A stretch of 64,000 bases of DNA from Acanthococcus lagerstroemiae (lineage: Eukaryota; Arthropoda; Insecta; Hemiptera; Eriococcidae). Positions 1 through 13,000 of the stretch are shown here, in pieces. Each line of letters opens with the position of its first letter. The first letter of the stretch is position 1. The notes beneath the pieces were generated by a model. It made no database searches. It saw nothing but the letters and a program-made list of their open reading frames with translations, and was not told the DNA's origin. A program made the position numbers and the translations under genes. The stretch is from the NCBI GenBank assembly GCA_031841125.1, contig CM063109.1, forward strand, positions 70,252,914 through 70,316,913. Direction: 5' to 3'.

Positions 1-3000
1 TTCCTAGTTTCAGTAAGTTCCAAAAGAAGATTTTGGTTTTATATGTGAAGACTTCCAGTGAATGGAATGACGCCGGTTATTGGATTAACAAGAACAAAAC
101 TATGCACGTTCTCGAAAAATTTATAATCGAAATCACATGAACATTGCTAGTGCAATACGAAAACATGAGTTCGGGGTTCCGCTGAAAGAGAAGAAAACAA
201 AAACTTATTTAAACATGCAGATTTGCACATTCAGTAACAAGCACGTATTCACCAACGTCCGGCATATGGCAATTCAAATTCAACGCCTTAGTCTCCTTTT
301 GTATTTGTTGAAAAATGTGGGTCGCTTCGGTCAATCATAAATTTTCCTGTAGCTTTCATTTCTGTAGCCAACAAGTTTGTAAATACGAATGCCATCGTAT
401 CAGATGCTCCTCTTTCTCAACTTCGGTTTCAAAATTCAGATTTGAATATATTACCAGCATGGATCCACCGCTACGACCTTGTGAACTTTCATAAGCCTAA
501 AAGTGATACGAAATGTCGAATACTAATCTGCAGCTTTTCATACAGGTATTAATTTCGGAGCAAATAACCAAGCCGGTTAAATTACCGAGTTTTTTTGTAA
601 AATCTACACAAAAATTCAGGCCGCGGCCAGCCCGAGATATAATGTCGAACTCGAAGAATGAAAAAGAGAACCGACCCGAGGACGATTACAGTTTGGCTCC
701 AACTTCCACCCAATAGTCTTCACCGGGGGTGATAACTTAGAAATTAGAGATCTGTACTTTAAATATATCGAAAATAAGGTTTTCTGAATCGTTGGATTTA
801 TGTTGAGGTAACTTTCTCATTTATCTTCACCCAAATTTATCTACAGGGTACTGAAACAGCAATATTCAAAGTAACATAATATTATGTTGAGGAACAATAT
901 ATGGTAAAGTATCAAAATTGGATCAATTTTTCTAGATATCCATATCTCCGTGTCAAACTGCCGAAAATGATCATTTCTTGTATTGAGGGGTAAACCCGAC
1001 ATAAGACTCCAGCACATTAATTTTTAAAAACAATCGGTAGTAATTTCGGAACTTACGACCACAAATCAATTTGTGCGACCAAAACTGAAAAAAGAACCTC
1101 AAAAATGAATTCAGCGACTCAGAAAGCCCTATTTTCAATATATTTGATGTATCCAGCTCAAATTTTCATATTATCGTCCCCAGTGGAGTCTTCTTGGTAG
1201 GGTTGGGACCAAATTAACATCAAAAGTGGATGTAACGTGTCTGCAGATCGAGTAATTTATTTTATCTCATTTTCGTGAGCTTTAATGAAAATAATTTTTA
1301 TTATCATAACCCAAACATGAAGCCGAAGCCGACCTTTAGATACTTTTTCTCACCAGATTCTGGGTGGGTAATTCTTTGTTACAGGAAAAGAGAAACAAAA
1401 ACACATCAACCTAAATCGGGTAGGTGCCGAAATAAATTTATTTTTTAAACCATATAAATCTTGGGATTTTGAAGTTGAGACGAACTTCTTCTAGAAAATG
1501 TTATAGTTTATAAGTAGAAAGAGTGAATACATTTAGCAACTCGAGAAAAATCAAATTTTTAACGTCCTTCAAATCGGTGAAAGGTTTTTTCAGGGGGGGG
1601 GGGCAAAATTTAAAAATTCAAGTCTACAAATCGTTTTCCTTTCTTTCAAAAGTAGAGGTAACATGTGTTAGTACGAGCTCAAGCCGGACGGGAGAGCCCA
1701 GAAGAAGAAAATTGCAAAAAGAAAAGGTGTCATCGATCTTTTGAACACTATACACTATATCACACGAATATACAAAACATAACTGTACAAAAACGAACGG
1801 ATACATTTCTCGCTATGCTAGGTATAACGAGTGACCAGATTATTAGATACATTAATAGAGGTAGTTATCGGTAATTGATAATCTTTACTTTTCGTACCAC
1901 GACGCGCACGGAAACAACATGGAAAAAATATCACAAATTTTCAAAAGTCTAGTACATCTCCAAAAATTTTGGAAATCTCATCTCTGAAATCTTTCAAGGC
2001 GCTTTCTTGCAAATTATTAAATACTTTTTAAATTTTTTCCCTCAATTTTTGGAAGGGTGCAAATAATATTTTGTATCCCCTTAATTTTTTTTTGGAAAAA
2101 TACTATGTACCCCTGAACTCCCTGTTCTTATGTCACAGCCTCCAATTTTTCATGTTCATCTGGTATCCTTTTATTTAATGTTTCATGTTCCAAGTTTCAG
2201 CCCCTTTTTGCCTTTTGAGTAGAAATTACAGTAAAAATGAACTTAGTGACTCAAAATACCACGTATAAGGTATCACTGATACCAAAATATTCAGCTTTCA
2301 GCATCTAAGGTTGTCCTTTCGAGTAAAGGGTTACAGCTAAAATGACAAATGAACTCGAAAACACGAGAAACCTCATAATGGATATGGAAGCTATTCACCC
2401 CAATTTCACGTATTGACCCACTGCGAATTTAAAAACTAGCTCAGTAAATTCGAAAATCATAGAGACGAATACTATTTATCACTTGAAATTAACATCAAGT
2501 AAGGAAAACATCGCTTCATCAGTAGACTTCTTGCAGCCCTATTTTGGAGCTTTCAGATAACCGTGAAATTGTTTTCAAGCATTTCCAGCCAGGTCTTTAG
2601 TTATGTTCAGGGCTAATCTTTTGAGTAGAATTGCTCCTTTTTAAAACTCTACTTATAAGGTGATTCAAAGAGAAATGTTAAACTTTAACTTCCTGGCGCA
2701 TCGAATCGACTTTTATTTTTTCTTCAGAAAAATGTTGGTTACCAAGTTCTTACGCCACAATCGCTACACCTTCTTTTAAAAGCAAATTCTCCTATCCCCC
2801 TCCTTTCTCCCATTAAAAAATAAAGGAAGTAAACTCTAGTCTGCACATATAAGACCGAAAAACAAGAAGGCCGAAAATGACCAAAGCAAGATTAAAGGAG
2901 ATCCAACATTGCCAAGAAAGGGCACCGAAGCACCAGTATAGTTGGGGCGCGATTTAAAAGAGGATTCCCAGGGGGAAAAGATTGCTCGAATTTTTCCGCT

Positions 3001-5799
3001 TGCTTCGTCAGTCGGTTTTTTCATTTTCCATATTTAGAAGAATCTAAACATTTCAGGGGGGATTTCGTCTCGAAGACTTCGCTATATCGACGCCACTGAC
3101 GTTGACTTTTTCATTATTCGCACCTAACATAGAACAAAGACCGGCGAAAGCTTTCTCAACGTCCGCCAATCTCTTGGAGATTGTACAGATCCCGAATACC
3201 GGAAATGAAGAGATGAAAGAACACCGGCCGAGAGATATATGTGTTGCCGACGTGTTTCCAACATCGAGAAACTAATATGAAGCATTTTTGGTCCAGCATT
3301 CGGAACGAGTCAACCAGCTTCCGATACTTTTACGATACCAAAGTTCTCAAAAGATACGCATAATAATGTTTTCAACCGCCTTGAAATGCATTCTGTAATT
3401 TCGTTCACCCCGGTCGCTCTTGCTCGAATTCATGTCTAAAATTTTTGTATTCGCGAAAAACAAACCATTTATTCAGCGAAATTCGCGTGTCAAAAATGAC
3501 TTACAGCACACAAAAGAAAGATAAACATTAGCGCAATTATTCATGTTTTATGGGCACGAATCGAGTACCTAAACTTTGCAAAGGATTCGAAAAGAAATAA
3601 CTGTATAACGCACACAATAAACAGAGTCGAGAAGCTCGTCCAAATAAAAATATAACAAAATGGTGTATCGGAGCTCCACTCAACAAACTAAAGCCGAGAT
3701 ATAATACATTTTTAAGCATAAAAAAACATTTTTATCTCGTTACTCGTCGTCATTCTTTTTGTTCCATTATTAATGAGGTTTACATTCATATATTTAAAAA
3801 TAATTTTCATTTCTAAATGACGCTGATTTTCCGCTCATTTTCGTTTTCTTTTACCAACAACACAAAAAAAAAGTGAGCACGGTATTCTCGGTTCAAAAAA
3901 AAAAAATGGTCCTTGTTTTTGCAAGATTTTGTAATCGTTGCTGCTCAGGTATAAAAAAGTATACAGAGAGTAGGCTTAACGCCACCATCGTCCGTTCTTT
4001 TTATAAATAACCGCTATTTGAGGGAATAATCGGATTGTCAAAAACAAATGTTCGTTTCCTCTCTCACAAGGTATTTAACATTTCAGATTCCGTCCTTGTT
4101 GTCAGCAATTTTCTTCTTACGTTACTGTATTCCATTAAAATTTTATTGCCTGGTACCATTCTCCCTCTCTTTCAATCTTTCGTTTTCCTTATTCGTTTCC
4201 GAATGAAAAAATGTAAGTTAGTCTAATACATCCGCTGCTTGCGGATACAGATATACTTTCTTTTTTTCTCGCACTAGTGTCTTTTTACGAACTTTTCCAC
4301 TAGGAGGGGAAATAGCGAGGTTGGACTTCGCATTCAAATTAAGATAAACGAATAACCAAATCAGATTCGTACACGTTTTGCAAAGTACCGTCATTTTGAA
4401 ACTCGAGAGCATATTTTTCATCACTTTACTTATTACCACCGAGTGAACGGAGAGAAACTTCTGCAAATCTTTATGGCACAAGTATATTATAAACACGATT
4501 CCGCTCGAGCTCGTAATTTAGCCGAGTGGCCTGCTCTTCTTCCTACTCGACAAATACGCCCTGATGGCTGTGATTGAATAGAAAACAAATTCTCGAGATA
4601 TTTCACTAGTTTTGTGCACTCGACCGGGATTAAAATGGTTGACTTTAGCAGACCCAGACGGTTAAGGAACGGCGAGTGAACACCGATAATAAGCATCTGC
4701 GGCGGATGCAGAGTGAAGGCCTGCTTGCCCTGCCTTCAGGTATCTGTTTACAAACGCTTAAATCAGATCAACAGTTAAGAATCGTCATATCAGCGAAATG
4801 AAGTTTCCGTTGAATCGTGTCCTCTTTTCCGCATTCCCCTGCTTCTTCTTTGATGAGATCTAAATTCATTCGGCCGACCTGCTTCGTTAAATCCTACCCG
4901 AGATATTCACTAATTTAATGGGGGCGGCTGGGGAATGCTACGCATTCAAATTTCGAGCTCAATTTGATACTATAATTTTTTACTTATTTTGAGCCATTTT
5001 GAACTTGCACTCTCAAATTTTGCCCTTAAATCATTACCGGAATTTCAGCTACATGGGGTGATTGGGGACATGACATACTACTCCTCGGAATTTTGGGTCA
5101 TAATTGGCACCATAATCGTATTATAATCATGTACATATTTCGTGCTATTCTGTGTACTCCAGCCCCCTCCCGTGTTATTAACAATTTTAGTGGACGGAGG
5201 ATGGTGGAGAAGTGCTATCCTTCAAGTTGGAATTCTGGGTGGAAATTGGTGGATCACAGTTTTATACGCATTTTGTACCATTTTCTACCATTTTGTACTC
5301 ATCCTCACCCGAAAAAATATAACTACTAGTTAATTCTGTTGGGTAGCTGATTCAGTAGGTCAAAATATAGGTAGATGTAAACGGATCTTGAATATGAATA
5401 ATTATTAACCCAGGAAATATCAGATCAAACAAAGAGAGCAACTCACATTTTGAGATACGGTGTCCGAATGAACCGCAAAAAATTCTAGAGCTTTCATTTG
5501 TCGTAGATCCTCCAAATATGGACCCACAGAGTCTCCTCCATTGCTTCTGACCATAACTTGTGAACCACAGTTTGTATCAAAAAACATGTTCCCGACAGAA
5601 TAATTCTATGTACACCAAATTTCCCGCAAGAGAGGTTATTATTTTTAATTTTTTCATAACTGCATTAGAGTTGTCGAAAAAGAGGAGTTCAAAATGACTC
5701 ACTTCCAAACTACCATTTGACACAGAACGCAGGTTTTTCAACTTACTATACATACTTCGCCACTTCACTCCGCTGTGTAATCAAACGTAGGATAAGGGG
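1..5799. other. AT-rich non-coding stretch, no gene recognised
   Basis: No frame is longer than about 100 codons and none shows a motif I recognise. Two isolated copies of the GAATTCAGCGACTC-type repeat core lie at 1107-1120 and 2239-2252. A small run of three attttgtacc-like units sits at 5271-5300. A CGCCACTG end at 3091-3098 resembles the terminal sequence of the MITEs further right, but no matching left end is present. The remainder shows nothing I can name. Confidence 0.6.
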
Positions 5800-6442
5800 T
5801 CCTAGACTAACTCATCTCACTAATCAACGATGCATATTCAGATCTGAAAGCGAGAATAGTCACAGAACGACAGGGTCGACACTTTGCCGCGGACAAGGGG
5901 GTAAAAGAGGGCGACCCCTGTCTCCAATTCTATTCAGTGCGGCGCTGGAAGAGGTAATGAGGAAGATGAACTGGGAAAACAAAGGACTTTCGATAAATGG
6001 AAATAGACTGAATAATCTAAGATTTGCGGACGTTATCGCATTGATTACGGGATCAAAAGAACAGTTCAAGGACGTGATAATCGAACTGGAGAGAGGAGGG
6101 GAGAAAGCAGGGCTAAATATTAACACGGTCAAAACAAAAATTCTATCAAACAAAAGCGGGGAAACTCTGGCTTATAATGGGAAAAAGACAGAGCTAGTAC
6201 AAGAAATTAAATACTTAGGACAAATGATCTCATTTAATAAAACTAAAAACTTGGAACTCGATACGAGGATAGCCAACTCTTGGAAAGAATTCTGGTCTTT
6301 GAAAACAGTTCTTAAAGGTAATTTTTCGAGAAGACATAAAGGGGAAATCCTGAACAGCGTGTCTTCCACACCCGGTCGTACAGATGTCAGACCTGGTTGC
6401 TCACCAAATAAGAAGGAAGAAAATAGAGATCCATCAAAATAA
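5717..6442 (+). pseudogene. Reverse transcriptase fragment with altered FADD box
   Basis: This 241-codon frame is the longest in the window and covers the RT palm and thumb. It reads LSPILFSAALEEV, then LNNLRFADVIALITG, then AGLNINTVKTKIL and EIKYLGQMI, the order expected for a LINE RT. The catalytic box, normally [FY]xDD, reads F-A-D-V at 6023-6034, so the second metal-binding Asp is replaced by Val. The first 60 or so residues are a frameshifted copy of the preceding RT motif, so the start Met is not biological. The last 30 residues are also out of frame. Loss of the Asp plus two frameshifts make it non-functional. Confidence 0.8.
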
Positions 6443-6815
6443 TATGGAAAGAGCAATATTCTGTGTATTCAGAGGAGGGATAAGAAAAAAATTTACGAAA
6501 TGAAAGATAAGTTCAAGTACAACCTGAACTTCCTGCACGCAATAAGAAGGCGGAAGTGGGATTGGGATATCTGGCTAGGATGGATAACAACAGATGGGCA
6601 AAATTAACCTCGGACTGGTTTCTAAAAAGGGCACAAAAAAAAGGGAAACAAAGAACCAGATGGAGCGATGAATTAGACAAAATGTTTAAGCACCGGGTTC
6701 ACCAATGACTTGCATAGCATAGGAGGAAATGTACGCACCTGAGAAAGGCTCAACCACTAAGGTCAAGTATATATAGTTATAAAAAAATAAAGACATATTG
6801 GATTGAATTGAATAC
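5800..6815 (+). mobile_element. 5'-truncated non-LTR retrotransposon (LINE), dead copy
   Basis: This is the 3' part of a LINE: reverse transcriptase fingers/palm, a downstream C-terminal region and a short 3' tail. Residues matching the RT region before the catalytic loop (TERQGRHFAADKGVKEGDP) lie at about 5862-5917. The frame then changes near 5915 and continues as LSPILFSAALEEV. The C-terminal part, with WAKLTSDWFLKRAQ and RTRWSDELDKM, is readable at about 6540-6690, again in another frame. The element ends near 6812 in a ttggattgaattgaat tail, typical of LINEs with simple-repeat 3' ends. The endonuclease and the 5' RT portion are missing, consistent with 5' truncation during target-primed insertion. 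I cannot place the clade firmly from this fragment. Confidence 0.8.
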
Positions 6816-7215
6816 TGTTTCAAGTAAGCGATCACTCATTCTTACAATTTCCTTTATTAAAACTAGATGGGGACAAAATGATACTAGTAACCCCCATCTT
6901 CACGAGTAGGATCAAGTGCCTCCTTACGCACAGCTACTGCGTCAATGAATACAAAATTTACTTTGTGGACGAAAAATTCATTTTAAAAAGATATTTGTTA
7001 CTACACGGCGGAAAACTTCACAACCAAAAGTGATATCAAGATGCGGTTTTCACGAAATAGCTGAAGACTTCTCTAAACGAAAATGCGATTTCCTCAAAAG
7101 AAGCGTACCTCATGATACGCCCTTCTTGCAACAATGGGCTTAACTGACATACGTTACACAATATTTTGACTGACTGAATAACCCCCCCTCCCACTGATCT
7201 CAGGGAACCCTGATC
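6816..7215. other. Unannotated spacer
   Basis: AT-rich sequence between the LINE tail and the next insertion. I see no gene, repeat or RNA in it. Confidence 0.5.
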
Positions 7216-7514
7216 AATCATAACATGGTGTGGTGGGACGTATCCGCAACCCCGGCCATGGAAACTATCCTTTCGCGTATCGCATCAGTGGCTGGAGTGA
7301 CGCTTTGAAGCCGGTCCGAGCCCTCATTTCGCCATGCCGCTTCCGGTGCGCGCGTCCTGCAAGGGCCTCCATAGGGTTCTCTACTGACCGAGGTTCGCGC
7401 TCCCCGAGCACTAGCCTGGAATTCAGATACCCCACAGCCGGACGCGCTTCCTCTTCACTCACCCCTCACCTCCTTGTCTTGGTACGTGTGACGCCGCAGG
7501 TGAATCATAACATG
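7216..7514. mobile_element. GC-richer insertion flanked by 12-bp direct repeats
   Basis: A 275-bp segment (7228-7502) is bounded on both sides by AATCATAACATG (7216-7227 and 7503-7514), which looks like a target-site duplication. Its base composition is clearly GC-richer than its surroundings. Near its left end it shares about 50 bp with two other places in the window (37304-37390 and 38215-38300). The common part reads GGAAACTA..CTTTCG.GTATCGCATCAG. In one frame it is open for 105 codons and carries the string GNYPFAYRIS, which is similar to GNYHFEYRIS at 38.27 kb. No tRNA-type A/B box pair or poly-A tail is clear, so it is an unclassified short mobile element, possibly SINE-like. Confidence 0.45.
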
Positions 7515-7760
7515 TTGTCGCTACTAACACTTGAACGGCCATTTTGAGTGCATAAAGATAATCTAAACACTTAGTGGAAAGGATGGAAACCGAGTTAAAT
7601 TTCCATACATTACGAATCGTTCCTCTAAAATTTATTCCTGAATCCGCCACTAATGAGATCTCGTAATGAAGACAAAATTATCGCACGGCTATTTCGCTTC
7701 CTCAATTAATTATGACATAAAACAAAACATGTGATACTAATTTCCGAATTTGAAAAAAAA

Positions 7761-7797
<37 letters not shown>

Positions 7798-9763
7798 TAC
7801 CATAACTGATATGTTTGCTAAAGTGTTGACATTACCAAACGTGAACTGCAACCGGACTATTCCGTTTACAGAAGGAAATAAGGAAGCAAAGTACAGGCGG
7901 CCGAATTATAAATTGAAGAACTTGGTGCGTATTCCAATCAAATACTCAAATACGCCTGTCTGCATTGTTACCGTACAGCGAGACTAATGCTTCGCCAGGT
8001 TACCGACCGCATTACAGAAACCAAAAACCACAACACAGTATTACGAGTATAACAAGCATTCGGCCAAAATGTACCCTACTGAACGACAATGAAATTCGGT
8101 TGTTTTCGTTTAAAGGGTAAATAAATGCAGCGCAGCGCCGAGACTTACTACGTACGTCTGGTTTATTATATAATTTTCAGCCGAAAAATGCCGTATACGT
8201 ACTCGACCCCTATTCTTGGTGGAACTGTCTAGACTCTAGAGGTTGAATAGAAAGCTTCTAAAATATGGATAATCTCGAGGGGCGCTCGAATATTAAACTC
8301 ACACGAGCTCCAATTTTCTAAGCGACGCACGGACTGGGTGATTAAAAGTTGGCCTTCAATGTGTGATCAGTTTTAATTAGGACGGTTGATGGTTTTTTGT
8401 TTTATTTGGAGTGTGATAATTAGGTCTGTAGCTCTGTTTACCCCAGATATTCAGTCCGTACAGATCAGGCGAGGAAAGAGGTAACTTTACGAAGGGAAAG
8501 AGAGGGGATAAATGTAAAATTTACTGATACGAATTCCAAGCAGTCTGTCTTCTCCAACTCCTTTCAGTTAACGAAAATAGTACCGAATTTTCATCATCAA
8601 GTTTTATTGCCAAAATGAACAAAACACTAGCTCTTCTAAGTTCTGACTTCTGACGCTAATTGCAAACCCATACCAGTCAAATCTCATTTTTCTCTTTCCT
8701 TTTTTTTCCTTTCCTTTTCTTTTCTTTTATTTTTTCTCTTTCTACAGGTTAAATCACATTTTGTCAATTTTTCAAAGGACGACAACACGTTTCGCGTTTT
8801 ATTTAAATACATGAACGCTGAAATATTTTGTGAAAAGATAGACTCGATATTTGTGAGCCCTATGACACAGCTGAGCTTCTACTCGCCATCATATGCCTAC
8901 TGAGACATTCGAGATTGAAAATCTAAAAGCAAATGTACCTAGTACCTACTCACTCAACTGGTTCTACACCATTTTTTAGAAATAACCTGTTTTACACGCA
9001 TTTTTTAAACTTCGGCAGTTTTACACACTAGTTCTTCGGCTTAATGAATATTTCTGTTGCGTAACCAATTCGACACTGAGAGATTAAATATTGTTTTAAA
9101 AACGTAACATGTTCTAGATCATAAAATCAAAAGCACGATGATCTGTACAAACTTAAATACATGTAAACAGCAGGGTGGTCCACAATTCGGCGATTTTTAA
9201 AATATTTCGCTCCCAATATAGCTAAACTTGTACCGTTTGGTCGAAGAACTCTACGGCCAACATCATTTTGAAATGAGACAAGATTAAGGATGCTCTGGGT
9301 GGGGTGGGAGGCTAAATATCACAGAAAATTTTCTATAAAGAAATCTGCAGTTTCACCTTAAAGGTTCCAAAATAACGAGTTCGATCGAAAAAATGGTTGA
9401 CTCATAAAAATCTTTCTCAATAGTGTACGGGACGGAAAACCTACAGAGAATTCTGAAGGAAAAATCAATTCAAAGGCCAATGGTGTCTGCTTAATTGGGG
9501 TCAAAAGTACACATTTGTGGACTTTGAATAATAGAGACCACAGAAACCGAATAAAAGCATGAAAATGATTGTCTACTCAGATGTCACAACCGGTAAATCT
9601 ATTTGTGAATTTTTTTGGTTGAAACCCTCATTTTGAAGACTTTACTGAGGGGTAGAACCTAAAAATCATATACCATCAAATATATGAAAAATTGGGTTTT
9701 TGGAGTCACTGTTTCCCCCTCCCTTTTTTTTGAGGTTATTTTAAGTGGAATATCTACCAACAA
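7515..9763. other. Non-coding stretch with a microsatellite
   Basis: No coding frame is recognisable. It contains the (AAT)n array listed separately and a T-rich tract at 8700-8750. The rest is ordinary AT-rich sequence. Confidence 0.5.
7760..7795. repeat. (AAT)n microsatellite
   Basis: About eleven perfect AAT units following a run of A. Seen directly in the sequence. Confidence 0.95.
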
Positions 9764-10030
9764 TTGTCCATAAGAAGTACGCCAGACCTAAACATTTCGA
9801 TTTTATTCCGTTATTATTTCTCTTTATTTACTATTTTTATTTATTTTTGCACTTTTTTATTTCTTTTGTTTCTTTTAATTTTTTTTCTTTTTTTTCTTTT
9901 TTTTCTCTTTTTTTTTAAACATTTATTTTCATTTTCCCCCCTCTTTTGCATTGTTTCTTTTTTTTTTGTTAAAGGTCCCTACTATAATTGGCTTCGGTTG
10001 TTGGAGGGACCAAAATAAAATAACATATTA
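9764..10030 (+). repeat. T-rich tract ending in a hairpin, possible LINE 3' UTR
   Basis: About 190 bp of almost pure T with interspersed C and A is followed by a hairpin (GGTCCCT at 9975-9981 with AGGGACC ending near 10010) and an A-rich AAAATAAAATAAC end. A T-rich 3' UTR followed by a hairpin and an A-rich end also occurs after the Jockey remnant at 33 kb, so this may be the 3' end of a similar element whose coding part is gone. The low complexity makes this tentative. Confidence 0.3.
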
Positions 10031-13000
10031 TAGCTTCAGATATACCGATATAATAGGGTCTCTATAGTCGCGGAATTGATTTTCGAAGTTTTCTCCCCTG
10101 AAATCCTCACGGATTCTGTTCTACGGGAACCAGGACATGAGAAATAATTTTGAAAATGATTCAGAAACAACAGAAATCCTAATAACAGTGTACTCAGAGC
10201 TGTGAAAGTTTTCTCATCCCTACCTCCTGTGAACCCTCACTGATAGGAGTTACAGTCAAATTAACATTAAAAACGAATTCAGTGACTCCACAAAACTTAT
10301 TTTCGATTTATATGACGGTATTATCTGTAATTTTTAGGCTCTGTTCCTCAGTGGAGCTATCAAGATGGAATTTTGCGCAAAACGATTTCATAAATGGATT
10401 AGCCTTTCTCAAATCCGAGTTGACAATATTTGCCGCTACAGTTCTACACAGAATACGGTGAATACTCTTCAACGAGCAGTTCCTCAATAGCAACACAGAC
10501 CGGCTAAGGATCTCAGAGATCCAGTCCGATGATTAATTATTATAATAATGATAGTGATGAACCCAATGTTTGCATCAATCTCCCAACATTTTTTCTTTTT
10601 TTCTTTTTCCATCGTGATTCGTATTTTTGAAGTATTATTTCTCTCTTAAACGAAAAACTGTTCTCGTCAAATTCTGATACAGAATCGACAGGGCCATTGA
10701 TTCGAATCTATGAAAAATTTGGCCAAATATAGATAAACATCGTAAGTTTGAAAAATAGTAAATAATAAAATTCAAAAATTTTTCAAACTGTCAAAATATC
10801 GGGGAAAATTTCTATTCACAAAATGTGATTTTGTTGATTCAAACCTTTTCAACAATGCGCGTCCACCTTCGTGACTTGACTATCGACTCGATTTTTCACT
10901 TTGAAACGGAGTGTGTACGTATTTCTAGCCAGTTACGTGACACACCCAATATGTCAATGAAAATGAATGATTTTCCAATATGCCTATACTTATAATTTTA
11001 TTGTCGTATATAAAATACAGCGAGTCGCAAACGAAAGTCAATTTAGCGAAACAGAACTCAAGCCTTGCTTCTAGTTCGGTCAAAATCCGAAACGTCGAGG
11101 GTATAAATAGCCATTTTCTATTGGAACTCGTACGAACTGACTATTCAGCTAAATAGTAGGTAACTACGTCTTTCACTGGAGAAAGTAACTTTCGATCCAG
11201 TTTAAATTTTATACTCCACAAGCAACATAATTATAGCCTCGCCTATCTCAGAGGAAGTACGCTTCTTACAACGGTACACAGAACACTCATCATCGTTTTC
11301 ATATTGAAAGCTTGTTTTCTTTTATTTGATCATGAAATGCTTTGGGGTTAGAAAAATTCGAAGGATTGCTTTAAAAATTAGTACTACATATAAGATGAAA
11401 CTCGATCTTCAAAATTAATTTCGTTGATACTCTTAACCTTTCAACTAATAAAAAATATTTACTTTTTGAAAGAAAGAAATAAAGACAAAGGAAGAAAAAA
11501 ATCTGAATTTTCAACGAAGAAATAAATAATTATTTATAAAACAAAAAGTTATGGTCGAAAATCGTAAATTTTTCGAGGACAGAATCCGCTTGAAAAAATT
11601 TGCCGTAGAACAGAAAAGAAAAATTTTAACGATTTGCAAACTCGTTTTGCTTAGCGAAAAACTTAAACGAGAGTAAAATACTTAAGTTCAGCAGTTTCAT
11701 TTCGTTGCAGAACCTACTCAATTATTTGAAATATTTTCTAAATTGAATACAAAGTACATGCAAAAAAAAAAATGCTGGGATTCGAGAGACCCTTCAAAAG
11801 TTGTGTTTTGTTGTGTGTAGGAACTGGGCAGAATATGAAGAAAAAATTTCATTATTTTCGATTCGTTTATTAGGCTTAAATTCGCCATAGAATCAACGCA
11901 ACTGATTTCCATAAAAAAGGATTTTTCGAGATAACAACCCATGAGGAATTATTTTATGAAACCGGTTATTTTTCGATTATGTATACAACGTCTGTAAGAT
12001 TCAAGCAAATTTTTTAAGTTTCATGATTATATTTTTCATAAGAATTAGGATTGTATCCTACATTTTTGAATTTTCAGAGTTTTTTCTGAGAGCAGAACAT
12101 TATGAATTTTGAAACGAGGAATAATTTTTTTTTTCTTTTGATACGTCGGAAGTCTGAGTACAGTGAGTCGTCAGTGTGACTAGTTTTCAGTGGAAAGATT
12201 TGAATCGTATTCCACAGCAAATGTCTACAAGTGAACAGAGAGCATACCCAGGAGTCTCATAACTTTGAGTCTGGTACATCCGGCACATCTGTAACTTGCT
12301 GCAATCCAGCACATATAGAACCAGATGAAATCGGACCCAGACCCGAGGTTTCACTGTGCAAAGTTTGGCGTGATTCGATTTGGGAGACAATGCGTGGTCT
12401 GGCTCACTCAGACCAGTCTTCCTGAACGGTCACCGACGTTCGTCCAACAAAGAGATGAAAGAAGCGATGGCAAAGTTTGGAGCGATCGCCGGCGGATCCG
12501 GCCATGGCTCCACATTCTATACGACGATAATTCTCTAGCGAACCAGGACGCGAGAGACCGGTAGAATTCTAGGAAGAAATTGATTCTCGTCTCTCATTGT
12601 ATTTTATGCTTTGTCGTGTTCTTATCGATATGCATATTCATTTAGTTTTATTTACCTTCTGTTCGGATCCTGTTTTGCATTTTTTTAATTTTTCTCGTAA
12701 ATATGTTGTTAATGTAAAAGAATCACATAATACTTTAGTCTACCTATCTTTTAATTGATTTCAGTTCGTTTTTTTGATTCCATTTTGTTTTGTTTTTTGT
12801 TTTTATTTTTTTGATGCACGACTTTTAACTTTTAACACTAATACATATAAGGAATCAGATCATAGTACGAAGAATCAAGTACCTAAATGAGAAATGCCCT
12901 ACTTGGCAATAGGATGATGTGATTTGAGAACACTCTGGCTCATATACATGCACGCGGAAAAAGAAAACATACCTAATGATAAATCTCGAGTACACTAAAC

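Noticed and set aside
3091..3098. CGCCACTG as the right end of a CAGTGGCG-type MITE
   Set aside because: No left end and no 8-bp duplication could be found upstream.
12187..12564. Retroelement or host exon in a GC-richer patch
   Set aside because: Several frames are open but none carries a motif I can recognise, and no splice or polyadenylation pattern supports a gene.
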